Assembly: GCA_046297455.1 (NCBI GenBank) | Contig: JBKBIT010000020.1 | Location: 11,471 to 75,470 of the forward strand | Origin: ZYF759 sp046297455 | Lineage (GTDB): Bacteria; Pseudomonadota; Alphaproteobacteria; Rhizobiales; Rhizobiaceae | Length of the DNA stretch: 64,000 bases | Direction of reading: 5' to 3' | Part shown: piece by piece, positions 16,355 to 24,838 of the stretch | Layout: each line of letters opens with the position of its first letter | How positions within the stretch are numbered: the first letter of the stretch is position 1 | The notes under the pieces: model-generated | Told to the model about the DNA's origin: nothing | Seen by the model: the letters and a program-made list of their open reading frames with translations, nothing else | Databases searched by the model: none | Made by a program: the position numbers and the translations under genes

Positions 16355-16384
16355 TTGAAAAATGCGCGCTGGCTCTTGCTATGA
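16355..16384 (+). promoter_or_regulatory. Predicted promoter of the double cold-shock gene
   Basis: TTGAAA (16355-16360), an 18-base spacer and CTATGA (16379-16384) fit a sigma-70 promoter. It would leave a leader of about 60 bases that holds a strong AGGAGGTG not used by the annotated start. Confidence 0.45.
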
Positions 16385-16452
16385 TCAGGAGGTGCGGTGT
16401 TATCCTGCAAGGAGAGAATCAGTTTCGTATCTCCAACAGAAGGTGCGTTCGG

Positions 16453-17046
16453 ATGGGGGACAAAGCCTCGGCGGGGGGGCGCTTCGAGATCCTTGACGAT
16501 GCCTTGTTACCCGACGACGGGAGCGAGGCTGAGCTTTTCGAGATTTCCGGCGCCATCAAGTGGTTTGACGTAGGCAAGGGCTTCGGCTTCGTGCTGCCGG
16601 ACCATCGTGAATACGGTGATATCCTCATTCACGTGACCTGCCTGCGTCGCGATGGTTACCAGACCGCCATCGAAGGTGCCCGCGTGGTCTGCCTGGCGCG
16701 CAAGGGCGATCGCGGCCTGCAGGCCTTCCGCGTTGTCTCCATGGACAATTCGACTGCCGTTCATCCCGCCGAACAGCCCCATGCGCGCACCCATGTCAGC
16801 GTGACGCCGGAAAGCGGTCTCGAACGCGCGCTGGTCAAGTGGTTCAACCGCACCAAGGGCTTTGGCTTCCTGACCCGGGGTGAAGGCACCGAGGACATTT
16901 TCGTCCATATGGAAACGCTTCGCCGCTTTGGCCTGGCCGAATTGCGGCCCGGGCAGGTGGTTCTCGTTCGCTTCGGACGGGGCGACAAGGGCCTTATGGC
17001 TGCCGAAATCTACCCCGACATAGGCACCTTGCCGGTTTCGCACTGA
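16453..17046 (+). CDS. Tandem cold-shock domain protein
   Basis: A 197-aa protein with two cold-shock domains. The first (about 35-100) reads GAIKWFDVGKGFGFVLPD with RNP2-like DILIHV. The second (about 125-190) reads ALVKWFNRTKGFGFLTRGEG with DIFVHM. Both keep the aromatic RNA/ssDNA-binding residues. Double CSD proteins are typical of alphaproteobacteria and probably act as RNA chaperones. The ATG at 16453 follows AAGGTG; the frame is open further upstream, but that part looks like leader. It is followed 25 bases later by the DUF192 gene, so co-transcription is likely. Confidence 0.9.
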   Translation: MGDKASAGGRFEILDDALLPDDGSEAELFEISGAIKWFDVGKGFGFVLPDHREYGDILIHVTCLRRDGYQTAIEGARVVCLARKGDRGLQAFRVVSMDNSTAVHPAEQPHARTHVSVTPESGLERALVKWFNRTKGFGFLTRGEGTEDIFVHMETLRRFGLAELRPGQVVLVRFGRGDKGLMAAEIYPDIGTLPVSH

Positions 17047-17071
17047 AACCTTCGAACCGGAAGGGATACGC

Positions 17072-17575
17072 ATGATCCGCGCCATCCGGCTGTCCGCCGG
17101 CCTCTTTGCGCTTTTTGCTGCAATCGTTCTGGCCTTCCAGATGGCGCTCGCCCAGCAGTCGGGCGAGCCGATGATCCTGCCGGTGGACGAAGCGCCGCTG
17201 GTGGTTCTCGGATCAGAGGAAGAGCATCGTTTCACGATCGAGATCGCCGAGACATCCGAACAGCAGGCGCGTGGCCTGATGTTCCGCGAGGAAATGGATG
17301 ACGATCACGGCATGCTGTTCGTCTTCCCCGTCACACGGCCGGCCAGTTTCTGGATGCAGAACACGCCGATGCCGCTGGACCTGATCTTCATTGCCGAGGA
17401 TGGGCGTGTGGTCTCGGTGGAACAGGGCGAACCCTTCTCGACAAGGCCCATCGGACCGCCCGATCCGGTGCGCTTCGTTCTTGAAATCAAGGCCGGCATC
17501 GCGCAAGAGACGGGCATCGAGCCCGGCACCCGGCTCAGCCATCCCCGCATCGAGGCTGTTGCCGGCGGGGACTAG
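17072..17575 (+). CDS. Exported DUF192 protein
   Basis: A 167-aa protein with a clear signal peptide (about residues 1-27, ending QMALAQQ) and a DUF192 domain. The conserved segments are EQQARGLMFRE, HGMLFVFP, SFWMQNTPMPLDLIFI and the closing GTRLSHP-type strand. DUF192 proteins are periplasmic in bacteria and of unknown biochemical function. The gene follows the double cold-shock gene, a pairing I recall as common in Rhizobiales. No catalytic motif is apparent. Confidence 0.88.
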   Translation: MIRAIRLSAGLFALFAAIVLAFQMALAQQSGEPMILPVDEAPLVVLGSEEEHRFTIEIAETSEQQARGLMFREEMDDDHGMLFVFPVTRPASFWMQNTPMPLDLIFIAEDGRVVSVEQGEPFSTRPIGPPDPVRFVLEIKAGIAQETGIEPGTRLSHPRIEAVAGGD

Positions 17576-17607
17576 CTCCTTCCATCGGCGGCACGGAATT
17601 CATCGAC

Positions 17608-18372
17608 ATGCAGACTTTCGAACATCAAGGGTTCGAACTCGCCTTTCTCGACAGCCCTGCAGAAGAGAACAGCGAAACGGTTCTGCTGGTGCACGGCTTT
17701 GCCTCGTCGGTTGCGGTCAACTGGGTGAATCCAGGCTGGATCAAAACCCTGAATGAAGCTGGCTACCGCGTCGTCGCCTTCGATCATCGCGGGCACGGAA
17801 AATCCACCAAGAGCCACGATCCCGCCGATTACACGCCTGCTGCAATGGCCGACGATGCAGCAGCGCTGCTCGACCATCTCGGCATCGAAAAGGCTCATGT
17901 GTTCGGCTATTCGATGGGCGCGCGCGTTTCCGCCTTCATGGCCCTGAACCATCCCGAACGTGTCGAGAGGCTCATCTTCGGCGGCCTCGGCATCGGCATG
18001 GTGGAAGGCGTGGGCGAATGGAACATCGTGGCCAATGCACTTCTGGCGGAAGATCCATCGACGATCGAGCATTCGCGCGGCAAGATGTTCCGGGCGTTTG
18101 CCGACCAGACCCGCAGCGACCGCAAGGCACTTGCCGCCTGCATCGAGACGTCTCGGGAATTGCTTCCCGAAGCTGATATCGCCCGGATAGCCCAGCCGAC
18201 GCTGATCGGTGTCGGCACGCGCGACGAGATTGCCGGGTCGGCTGCAGAACTGGCTGCGCTGATGCCGAATGCACAGGCCTTCGAGATCGAGCGGCGCGAT
18301 CACATGCAGTCGGTCGGCGACCGGACGTTCAAGGCACGTGTGCTGGAGTTTCTGAAGGACCACAGACTGTGA
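17608..18372 (+). CDS. Alpha/beta hydrolase
   Basis: A 254-aa single-domain alpha/beta hydrolase. The oxyanion strand LLVHGFASS, the DHRGHGKS turn, the nucleophile elbow GYSMG (Ser102), an acid in GTRDEIAG and a late His in RRDHMQSVG are all present. There is no signal peptide. Substrate unknown; esterase, lipase or C-C hydrolase activities are all possible. The stop overlaps the start of a second hydrolase by GTGA, so the two are translationally coupled but only distantly alike. Confidence 0.9.
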   Translation: MQTFEHQGFELAFLDSPAEENSETVLLVHGFASSVAVNWVNPGWIKTLNEAGYRVVAFDHRGHGKSTKSHDPADYTPAAMADDAAALLDHLGIEKAHVFGYSMGARVSAFMALNHPERVERLIFGGLGIGMVEGVGEWNIVANALLAEDPSTIEHSRGKMFRAFADQTRSDRKALAACIETSRELLPEADIARIAQPTLIGVGTRDEIAGSAAELAALMPNAQAFEIERRDHMQSVGDRTFKARVLEFLKDHRL

Positions 18373-19235
18373 AACCAACGTCACTCGAATTCACTGGCGC
18401 CGAGGGCAACAGGCTTGTTGCCGATCTCTGGGACGGTCATGGCCACCCGGTGGTGCTGCTGCACGGGGGCGGCCAGACGCGACATGCCTGGGATGAAACA
18501 GCCCGGCGTATAGCGTCGGAAGGGATGCGGGCCGTCACGGTCGATCTGCGCGGCCATGGCGAGAGCGCCTGGGTCGAAAGCAAACGCTACGGCTTTGCCG
18601 ATTTTGCCGAGGATGCGGCCGCCGTGTTCCGGCAGGTTGCCGACAAGTTCCATGCAGCACCTTCAGCCGTCGGTGCCTCGCTGGGCGGATTGTCGGCGAT
18701 GACGGCCGAGGTCCGTTTCGGCCGGCTGCTGGAGACGCTGGTTCTGGTCGACGTGACGCCGCGTCTCGATCCGCAGGGCGTGGCGCGTGTCCAGGGCTTC
18801 ATGAGCGAACATCTGTCCGATGGCTTTGCCTCGCTGGAGGAGGCCGCCGACGTCATCTCCGCCTACCTGCCGCACCGCAAGCGACCTTCGTCGCTCGAGG
18901 GTCTTCGCAAGAACCTGCGGCTTGGTGAGGATGGCCGCTATCGCTGGCATTGGGACCCGGCCATGTTTGCCGGCACCGGCGGCCTGAACAGCGACGGCGA
19001 GGCGACCCGTGACCTGCTGATGGCAGCGCTGCCGAACCTCAACCTGCCGATCCTGCTGGTACGCGGGATGCAATCCGAACTGGTGCATGAGGAATATGCG
19101 CGCGAATTCGTCGAACTGGCCCCCTCGGCGAGTTATGTCGATGTAGGCGGTGCGGGGCACATGGTGGCCGGCGACCGCAACGACGTGTTCTGCAAGGCGA
19201 TCCTCGAATTCCTGACCGATCAGGAAGCGGCGTAG
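18369..19235 (+). CDS. Alpha/beta hydrolase, second of a coupled pair
   Basis: A 288-aa alpha/beta hydrolase starting at GTG inside the previous stop codon. It keeps LLHGGGQTRHAWD, DLRGHGES, the nucleophile motif GASLGG (Ser104), a charge-relay acid region near RGMQSELV and His in GAGHMVAGD. HGGGQTRHAW is typical of the peroxidase/epoxide-hydrolase-like branch. No signal peptide. Its end overlaps the convergent YcaQ-type gene by 16 bases. Confidence 0.9.
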   Translation: MKPTSLEFTGAEGNRLVADLWDGHGHPVVLLHGGGQTRHAWDETARRIASEGMRAVTVDLRGHGESAWVESKRYGFADFAEDAAAVFRQVADKFHAAPSAVGASLGGLSAMTAEVRFGRLLETLVLVDVTPRLDPQGVARVQGFMSEHLSDGFASLEEAADVISAYLPHRKRPSSLEGLRKNLRLGEDGRYRWHWDPAMFAGTGGLNSDGEATRDLLMAALPNLNLPILLVRGMQSELVHEEYAREFVELAPSASYVDVGGAGHMVAGDRNDVFCKAILEFLTDQEAA

Positions 19236-20425
19236 TCCCGCATCCAGTTGTCGGCAAAGGCGACCGTGGCCACCCCGGCGAAGCGGCGCATGCGATCCAG
19301 TTCCGCTTCCAGTCCGCGCAGAAGCGTGCCCGACAGCCGCACATTCTTCTCCGGCCAGAACGCGCGCACGAACAGCCGGTCGGTCTCGCGCTCGGCCTTC
19401 GCGTCCAGACGGCCGATCATCGCGTCGCCGCGCATGACGGGAAACACATAGTACCCGTAGCGCCTTTTCTCTTCCGGCACGAAAATCTCGATCCGATAGT
19501 CGAACCCGAACAGGCGCTCGGCACGCTTGCGGTCGCGCAACAGCGGGTCGAAGGGGCTGAGCACGCGCAGACGCGCCGGCGGTTCGGGTGGTTCGGCTTG
19601 TGGATCGAAGGCGGAAGCGAGCGCGAAGGACGGGCGCGGCCGCCCGCCATCGACGGGCTCGATTTCGAGCGGCAGCAGGTCGGCGCGGTTTTCGGCGAGC
19701 CAGGCTTCCACCTCCGCTGGCGTCAGCAGGTCCCAGAACGCGGCGATCTCGCCCCGCGTGGCAAAGCCGAGCCTTCTGAGCGCGCTGCGGCAGGCCCAGT
19801 CGACGAATTCGTGATGATCGACGCGGCGTGCGTAGTCGCAAGCCGGGATGACTCGCTCGGCAAGATCGTAGACCTTCTGAAAACCATCGCGCCGGCAAAT
19901 CGCGAGGTCGCCCTTGCGCCACAGGAACTCCAGTGCGGCCTTGGACGGATGCCAGTCCCACCAGCCGGTGGAAGGTTTTTCGCGCGCCTCGAAGTCGCGC
20001 GCTCTCAGCGGTCCCTCTGCCGCGATGCGGTCGAGCACACGGCCCATCTCTGCCCGGCCGGCCTCCAGCCGCTCCTTCCACCAGCGCGTTTCCAGCCGCT
20101 GCCTGTCGCGGGCGAAGCGATGGCGCCAATAGGCAAAGAACTCGGTGGGGATGATCGAGGCATCATGGGTCCAGTGCTCGAAAAGCAGCCGGTCCTTCTC
20201 GATCAGATGATGCAGGTCGCGCTGGCGATAGGTCTGGTTGCGCGAGAACAGAATATGGTGATGGGCACGTTCGACCGTGCCGATACTGTCGACCTGGACG
20301 AAACCCAGATCGTGAACCGTGTCGCGCAAATCGGCCAGCGTCAGCGCCTTGCGCGGCGGGATGGCCAGTTGCTGGCGGGCGATGAAGTGTCGCCTTGCGA
20401 GACTGTTGGGAATGCGGATGGTCAT
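19220..20425 (-). CDS. YcaQ-family winged-helix DNA glycosylase
   Basis: A 401-aa protein of the HTH_42 (AlkX/YcaQ) family, which unhooks interstrand DNA crosslinks and removes bulky alkyl lesions. The catalytic signature is FVQVDSI near residue 40, matching the Q-hydrophobic-D motif of the YcaQ branch rather than the Q-x-Q of AlkZ. Further family segments are AHHHILFSR, LLFEHWTHDASIIP and RLRVLSPFDPLLRDRKR, and the C-terminal beta region carries KRRYGYYVFPV. The start MTIRIPNSLARR is better than a longer frame at 20467. The gene is single. Confidence 0.87.
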   Translation of the reverse strand: MTIRIPNSLARRHFIARQQLAIPPRKALTLADLRDTVHDLGFVQVDSIGTVERAHHHILFSRNQTYRQRDLHHLIEKDRLLFEHWTHDASIIPTEFFAYWRHRFARDRQRLETRWWKERLEAGRAEMGRVLDRIAAEGPLRARDFEAREKPSTGWWDWHPSKAALEFLWRKGDLAICRRDGFQKVYDLAERVIPACDYARRVDHHEFVDWACRSALRRLGFATRGEIAAFWDLLTPAEVEAWLAENRADLLPLEIEPVDGGRPRPSFALASAFDPQAEPPEPPARLRVLSPFDPLLRDRKRAERLFGFDYRIEIFVPEEKRRYGYYVFPVMRGDAMIGRLDAKAERETDRLFVRAFWPEKNVRLSGTLLRGLEAELDRMRRFAGVATVAFADNWMRDYAAS

Positions 20426-20527
20426 GGCCTGCCGTTGATGGTGGTGTGACTTGCCGGTCGACCCCATCTGCGGTCCCGATGCAAGGGGCCGAGGGAAGGC
20501 TGCTGACAGCGCGCTGGCGGCATGATG

Positions 20528-21322
20528 TCAGGCACCCGTGAAACTGGGTGTGCGTCTCTCCTTGAAGGCGGCGCGGCCCTCTTCATAGTCGGCACTGGAA
20601 AAGGTGGCGTCGCCGAGCCGGATCGCCCGGACGACATCCGCTTCACCCCCCGACAGGACGGCCGCAATCGCTGCCTTCGATGCCCTCACCGACAAAGGCG
20701 CGTTGGCGGCGATGGTGGCGGCGATCTCGCCAGCACGTGCCAATGGCGCCTCGGCCAGTTCCAACAGGAAGCCGACCGCAAGCGCCCGCTCTGCACCGAT
20801 GCTGGCGCCGGTGAAGGTCAGGTGGCGGGCCAGTTGCGGCCCGAGCGCATGAACGATGTCGGCCATCGCGTCGACGGGATAGGCAAGCCCCAGCCGTGCG
20901 GCGGGCACCGCAAAACGCGCATTGGCTGCGGCAATGCGCATGTCGCAAGCCGCTGCCAGGCCAAAGCCGCCGCCAAAACAGATGCCCGAAATGGCCGCGA
21001 GCGTGGGGAAGGGGGCGTCGCGAAGGGCGGCGAACGCGGCCGAGTTGGCGGCCTCGTAGGTGCGTGCGCTGTCGGGTTCGCCCCGCAGGCTGTCGAATTC
21101 GGCAATGTCGGCGCCGGCCGAGAAATCGGGCCCGGCCGACCCCAGAACGAGCGCCCGCACGGCGGCGTCGGCGGCCAGTTCGTCGACCATTTCCGCCAGC
21201 GAGCGCCACATCGCGAAATCGAGCGCGTTCTTCTTCTGGGGCCGGTCGATGAGGATGGTGACGACGCCGTTTTGCGCGCGCTCGAGCCGGATCGGATTGC
21301 CAGCCGCGTCTTGAAATCCCAT
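20528..21322 (-). CDS. Crotonase-fold protein (enoyl-CoA hydratase/isomerase family) lacking both catalytic Glu
   Basis: A 264-aa crotonase-fold protein with the CoA-binding and oxyanion-hole segments DFSAGADIAEF and ISGICFGGGFGLAAACD. The two glutamates of classical enoyl-CoA hydratase are missing: the first is replaced in GGGFGLA (GGGCELA in the well-studied enzyme), the second in VPAARLGL (PE-type segment). It is therefore unlikely to be an ordinary hydratase; other crotonase chemistry or loss of activity is possible. There is no beta-oxidation partner nearby. Confidence 0.85.
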   Translation of the reverse strand: MGFQDAAGNPIRLERAQNGVVTILIDRPQKKNALDFAMWRSLAEMVDELAADAAVRALVLGSAGPDFSAGADIAEFDSLRGEPDSARTYEAANSAAFAALRDAPFPTLAAISGICFGGGFGLAAACDMRIAAANARFAVPAARLGLAYPVDAMADIVHALGPQLARHLTFTGASIGAERALAVGFLLELAEAPLARAGEIAATIAANAPLSVRASKAAIAAVLSGGEADVVRAIRLGDATFSSADYEEGRAAFKERRTPSFTGA

Positions 21323-21433
21323 CGATCCATTCCCATTGAAGGCAGGTTAAGAAAATTGCGGTTCATTCGGACCGCTTTTCGCGGTAGAAATCAACTCGCG
21401 GCGGGTTAGAACGCCGACGATGAGGAGGCGGAT

Positions 21434-22255
21434 ATGAACGACCGCAGCGCGCTTCGGGCAAGCAGCGTCCAGCCGATGGACCCGATCTGGTCCTCGATCC
21501 GCGAGGAGGCCGAGGCGGCAGTCGCGCGCGATCCGCTCCTGGCGGCGTTTCTCTATTCCACGATCCTCAATCACGATCGGCTCGAGGACGCGGTGATACA
21601 CCGCCTGTCGGAGCGGCTCGACCATCCCGACATGAGCGCCGACCTGATCCGGCAGACCTACAAGGCGATGGTCGCCGCCAATCCGGACTGGAGCGCCATC
21701 GTGCGCGTCGACATCCAGGCCTATTACGACCGCGACCCGGCCTGCGACCGGTTCATGATGCCGGTGCTCTATTTCAAGGGCTTTCATGCCGTGCAGACGC
21801 ACCGGCTGGCGCATTGGCTGTGGAACAATGGCAGGCGCGATTTCGCGCTCTATCTGCAGAGCCGTTCCTCGGCCATCTTCCAGACCGACATCCATCCCGG
21901 CTCGCGGATCGGCAAGGGCATCTTCATCGACCACGCCACCGGGCTGGTCGTCGGCGAGACGGCGGTGGTGGAGGACAATGTCTCCATGCTGCACGGGGTG
22001 ACGCTGGGCGGCACCGGCAAGGCCGGCGGCGACCGCCATCCCAAGATCCGCCAGGGCGTGCTGATCGGCGCCGGCGCCAAGATCCTCGGCAATATCGAGA
22101 TCGGCCACTGCACCAAGGTGGCGGCCGGTTCGGTGGTGCTGAAATCTGTGCCGCACAACAAGACGGTGGCGGGCGTGCCCGCACGCATCGTCGGCGAAGC
22201 CGGGTGCGACGAACCCTCGCGCGCCATGGACCAGCTTCTCAACGGCGAGAACTGA
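21434..22255 (+). CDS. cysE: Serine O-acetyltransferase
   Basis: A 273-aa CysE, which makes O-acetylserine from serine and acetyl-CoA, the first step of cysteine synthesis. The N-terminal helical domain (SIREEAEAAVARDPLL, FLYSTILNHDRLEDA) precedes the left-handed beta-helix with the signature IHPGSRIGKGIFIDHATGLV, the catalytic His region and GGTGKAGGDRHPKI. The start ATG follows GAGGAGGCGG. It is not next to cysK. Feedback inhibition by cysteine is expected from the family, not visible here. Confidence 0.96.
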   Translation: MNDRSALRASSVQPMDPIWSSIREEAEAAVARDPLLAAFLYSTILNHDRLEDAVIHRLSERLDHPDMSADLIRQTYKAMVAANPDWSAIVRVDIQAYYDRDPACDRFMMPVLYFKGFHAVQTHRLAHWLWNNGRRDFALYLQSRSSAIFQTDIHPGSRIGKGIFIDHATGLVVGETAVVEDNVSMLHGVTLGGTGKAGGDRHPKIRQGVLIGAGAKILGNIEIGHCTKVAAGSVVLKSVPHNKTVAGVPARIVGEAGCDEPSRAMDQLLNGEN

Positions 22256-22279
22256 TCTTCCCATCTGGAACCAATGCGC

Positions 22280-22300
22280 GGCCTGTGCCCTTTACAGGCC
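22280..22300. repeat. Perfect hairpin downstream of cysE
   Basis: GGCCTGT and ACAGGCC form a 7-bp stem with a 7-base loop, 25 bases after the cysE stop and 64 bases before the next start. It may be a weak terminator or a leader structure. Confidence 0.4.
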
Positions 22301-22363
22301 GGCGCCTGGCATGCCAGAAGCGCGCCCAAGCCAAATAACCCTCTCACCCACCGGAGAAGCCTC

Positions 22364-22573
22364 TTGAAGCCGGAAGAAATCCGCAAGCTCGAAGCCTATT
22401 TCAAGCGCACCTTCAACAATCCCGCATTGCAGGTGAAGGCACGCCCGCACAAGAAGGATTCGGCCGAACTCTATCTGGGCGAGGAGTTTTTGGGCGTCAT
22501 CTTCCGCGACGACGAGGACGGCGAACTGTCCTACAATTTCTCGATGGCGATTCTCGACATCGATCTGGATTGA
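22364..22573 (+). CDS. DUF3126 family protein
   Basis: A 69-aa protein opening KPEEIRKLEAYFKRTFNN, followed by ARPHKKDSAELYLGEEFLG and an acidic DDEDGELSYNFSMAILDIDLD tail. This is the whole DUF3126 domain, restricted largely to alphaproteobacteria and of unknown function. The start is TTG, supported by GGAG seven bases upstream and by the family length of about 70; the longer ATG frame at 22274 runs through the hairpin. It follows cysE and converges with rlmB, ten bases apart. Confidence 0.85.
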   Translation: MKPEEIRKLEAYFKRTFNNPALQVKARPHKKDSAELYLGEEFLGVIFRDDEDGELSYNFSMAILDIDLD

Positions 22574-22582
22574 GGCTGCGCC

Positions 22583-23401
22583 TCAGCCAATGGCGGCGAG
22601 GTGACGCCTCGCCGCATACATGGCCACCGCCGCCGCGTTGGAGACGTTGAGCGAGCGGATTGCGCCATCGAGATCGAGCCGTGCCAGCCGATCCACCGTT
22701 TCCCGCGTCTTCTGCCTGAGACCCTTGCCCTCCGCGCCCAGCACCAGCGCGATGCGCTCGCCCGCAAGACTGTCTTCGAGCACGTCCGGCCCCTCCGAAT
22801 CGAGACCGACGGTCTGGAATCCCGCCTCGCTCAACTCTCGCAGCGCATCGGCGAGGTTGCGCGCCTGCAGATGGTCGATGTGCTCCAGCGCCCCGGACGC
22901 TGCCTTGGCAAGCACGCCACTCTCCGACGGGCTGTGGCGGGCCGTCGTCACCAGCGCACCGGCACCGAAGGCGACGGCCGAGCGCATGATGGCGCCGACA
23001 TTGTGCGGATCGGTTACCTGGTCGAGCACCAGGACCAGCCTTGTGTCGCCGAGCGCTGTCAGGCGCTTGGGCACCAGCGGTTCGGCTTCCGCCAGCACGC
23101 CCTGGTGGACGGCATCCGCACCCGTCAGGCGATCGATCTCTTTCGGCTCCACCATCTCGACGGGGAAGGGCAGGCCGCCCGCCTCGTCCAACTCCAGCCG
23201 GGCCAGCGCGTTGCGCGTCACCATCAGCCGGCGAATGCTGCGGCGTGGATTCTGGATAGCCGCGCGCACCGTGTGAAGGCCATAGAGATGGACCAGCCCC
23301 TCGTCCGGCCCGACCGCTTCGGCGGTGCGGTCGCGGTGCTGGCGGCGCAGCCGCGCGTAGTGACTGTCCTTGGGCGTATGGGTCGGCTTTTTCTGGCTCA
23401 T
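22583..23401 (-). CDS. rlmB: 23S rRNA (guanosine-2'-O-)-methyltransferase RlmB
   Basis: A 272-aa SpoU-class methyltransferase that modifies G2251 of 23S rRNA. The N-terminal substrate-binding domain (about 30-105) contains HLYGLHTVRAAI. The SAM-binding trefoil-knot domain has motif 1 NVGAIMRSAVAFGAGAL, motif 2 VLGAEGKGLRQKT and motif 3 IRSLNVSNAAAVAMYAARR. A basic N-terminal extension (about 25 residues) is typical. It is transcribed away from the tRNA-Tyr gene. Confidence 0.94.
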   Translation of the reverse strand: MSQKKPTHTPKDSHYARLRRQHRDRTAEAVGPDEGLVHLYGLHTVRAAIQNPRRSIRRLMVTRNALARLELDEAGGLPFPVEMVEPKEIDRLTGADAVHQGVLAEAEPLVPKRLTALGDTRLVLVLDQVTDPHNVGAIMRSAVAFGAGALVTTARHSPSESGVLAKAASGALEHIDHLQARNLADALRELSEAGFQTVGLDSEGPDVLEDSLAGERIALVLGAEGKGLRQKTRETVDRLARLDLDGAIRSLNVSNAAAVAMYAARRHLAAIG

Positions 23402-23456
23402 GGCCCCCTATATCCCGTGTCGTCCCGCCCCGCCACGACTATCGCTGCGATTGCGG

Positions 23457-23485
23457 TTGACAGGCTCGGACCGGCCCGCCATAAG
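23457..23485 (+). promoter_or_regulatory. Sigma-70-type promoter of tRNA-Tyr
   Basis: TTGACA (23457-23462), a 17-base spacer and CATAAG (23480-23485). Transcription would begin about 65 bases before the tRNA. Confidence 0.6.
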
Positions 23486-23557
23486 GCCCATCGCGGCGGC
23501 CGGGCTTATTCGGCAAATGGCCATCGCGAAGCTCGCACGTGCTCCGGCGACGGTTCA

Positions 23558-23642
23558 GGAGGGGTGTCCGAGTGGTTAAAGGAGACGGACTGTAAATCCG
23601 TTGGCTATGCCTACGCTGGTTCGAATCCAGCCCCCTCCACCA
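23558..23642 (+). tRNA. tRNA-Tyr (anticodon GTA)
   Basis: An 85-base class II tRNA with a long variable arm. GGAGGGG pairs with CCCCTCC in the acceptor stem, the anticodon loop CTGTAAA gives GTA, the T loop is GGTTCGAATCC, and the 3' CCA is encoded. It reads UAC/UAU tyrosine codons. Confidence 0.97.
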
Positions 23643-23716
23643 CGACCGGCCCGGTAGCAAGGCGAGACAGGCGGCAGCGCCGCCCGAATCGGTGTTAATC
23701 TCATCATTTCAGGCTG

Positions 23717-24478
23717 TTAGTAGCGAAACTGCTCGCTGAGGATGCGCTCGTCCCAGGAGTGGCTGGCGTCGAACAGCAGCGTGACGGTCGGCTCCCTGAC
23801 CTCGCGCACCGTCACCGAGACGACGGAGCGAACCTCGGAATGGTCGGCCACTGCATTGACCGGGCGCTTGTCGGTTTCGAGCACGTCGAAACGGACCTTC
23901 GAGGGATTGGGCAGGAGCGCGCCGCGCCAGCGGCGGGGACGGAACGGGCTGACCGGTGTCAGCGCCAGCAGCGGCGCGTCGATGGGCAGGATCGGCCCGT
24001 GCGCCGACAGATTATAGGCGGTGGATCCGGCAGGCGTCGCGACCATGACGCCGTCGCAGACGAGTTCCTCCAGCCGCATCTTGTCGTCGACGGAGATGCG
24101 GATCTTGGCCGCCTGTGCTGATTGGCGGAACAGGGCCACCTCGTTGATGGCCAGCATTGTCTCGGTGCTGCCGTCGGCACGCGTAGCCACCATTTCCAGC
24201 GGACGGATCGTTTCGGCAATGGCGTCGGCGATGCGTTCGCGCAGCCCTTCCTCGGCATATTCGTTCATCAGGAAGCCGGTCGAGCCACGGTTCATGCCGT
24301 AGATGCGCCGTCTCTTGCCCATGTTGCGGTGGATTGCCTGCAGCATGAAGCCGTCGCCACCGAGCGCGACGATCGTGTCTGCCTGGGAGACATCCGTCTG
24401 GCCGTAGAGCGCCGCCAGCCTGGCGGCAGCGGTCTGCGCGGCCTCGGTTTCTGCGGCGATGAAAGCGAGGGACTCCAA
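23717..24478 (-). CDS. nadK: NAD kinase
   Basis: A 253-aa ATP-NAD kinase, the only route to NADP. The phosphate-binding GGDG is at about residue 40 (IVALGGDGFMLQ), with the NE/D segment of AINEVALFR and the nicotinamide-site TPAGSTAYNLSAHGPI. The length is typical of Rhizobiales enzymes. No ATG fits the family N-terminus, and the best start is TTG at 24478 with a weak AGAG upstream. The gene is probably monocistronic. Confidence 0.93.
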   Translation of the reverse strand: MESLAFIAAETEAAQTAAARLAALYGQTDVSQADTIVALGGDGFMLQAIHRNMGKRRRIYGMNRGSTGFLMNEYAEEGLRERIADAIAETIRPLEMVATRADGSTETMLAINEVALFRQSAQAAKIRISVDDKMRLEELVCDGVMVATPAGSTAYNLSAHGPILPIDAPLLALTPVSPFRPRRWRGALLPNPSKVRFDVLETDKRPVNAVADHSEVRSVVSVTVREVREPTVTLLFDASHSWDERILSEQFRY

Positions 24479-24838
24479 GGGCGGGCACTCTTTCGTTGGC
24501 GGTGCGTGGAGTTAGCACGCCGGACCGGACGCTGCAAAGGAGGGGGAGGGGCAGGTCTTCACGGTTTCGCCTGCCGGGGCATCCCGATGTTCGGATTTTT
24601 GTCGAACAGCCTGCCAAAGGCTGCAAGGAAGTCCTGAAGGCAGCCAATTCGAACATCTTTTTCAAGATTGGCGATCTGTCTGCATGAACGGTCATCAAGC
24701 CAGGCCGGCAGAAAAACTTCTTGCTTGGCAGGCAAGATCAGGCAGTGTTGATCCCGCAAGATACGCCGCTCAGTGCATCCCACATTCGAATTGTGAAACT
24801 GTCGGCCCGGCCGGCAGTGTTCTGCTGGAGGTAGCGAC
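24479..24838. other. 360-base region without a recognised gene
   Basis: Divergent region between nadK and the OmpA-family gene. Short frames exist on both strands, but none has a credible start, ribosome binding site or family similarity. It includes a purine-rich stretch (about 24536-24556) and the GGAGG site of the downstream gene. I see no clear promoter or RNA element. Confidence 0.5.

Noticed and set aside
22601..23698. 365-codon plus-strand frame across rlmB and tRNA-Tyr
   Set aside because: It runs antisense to SpoU motifs and then straight through a tRNA gene.
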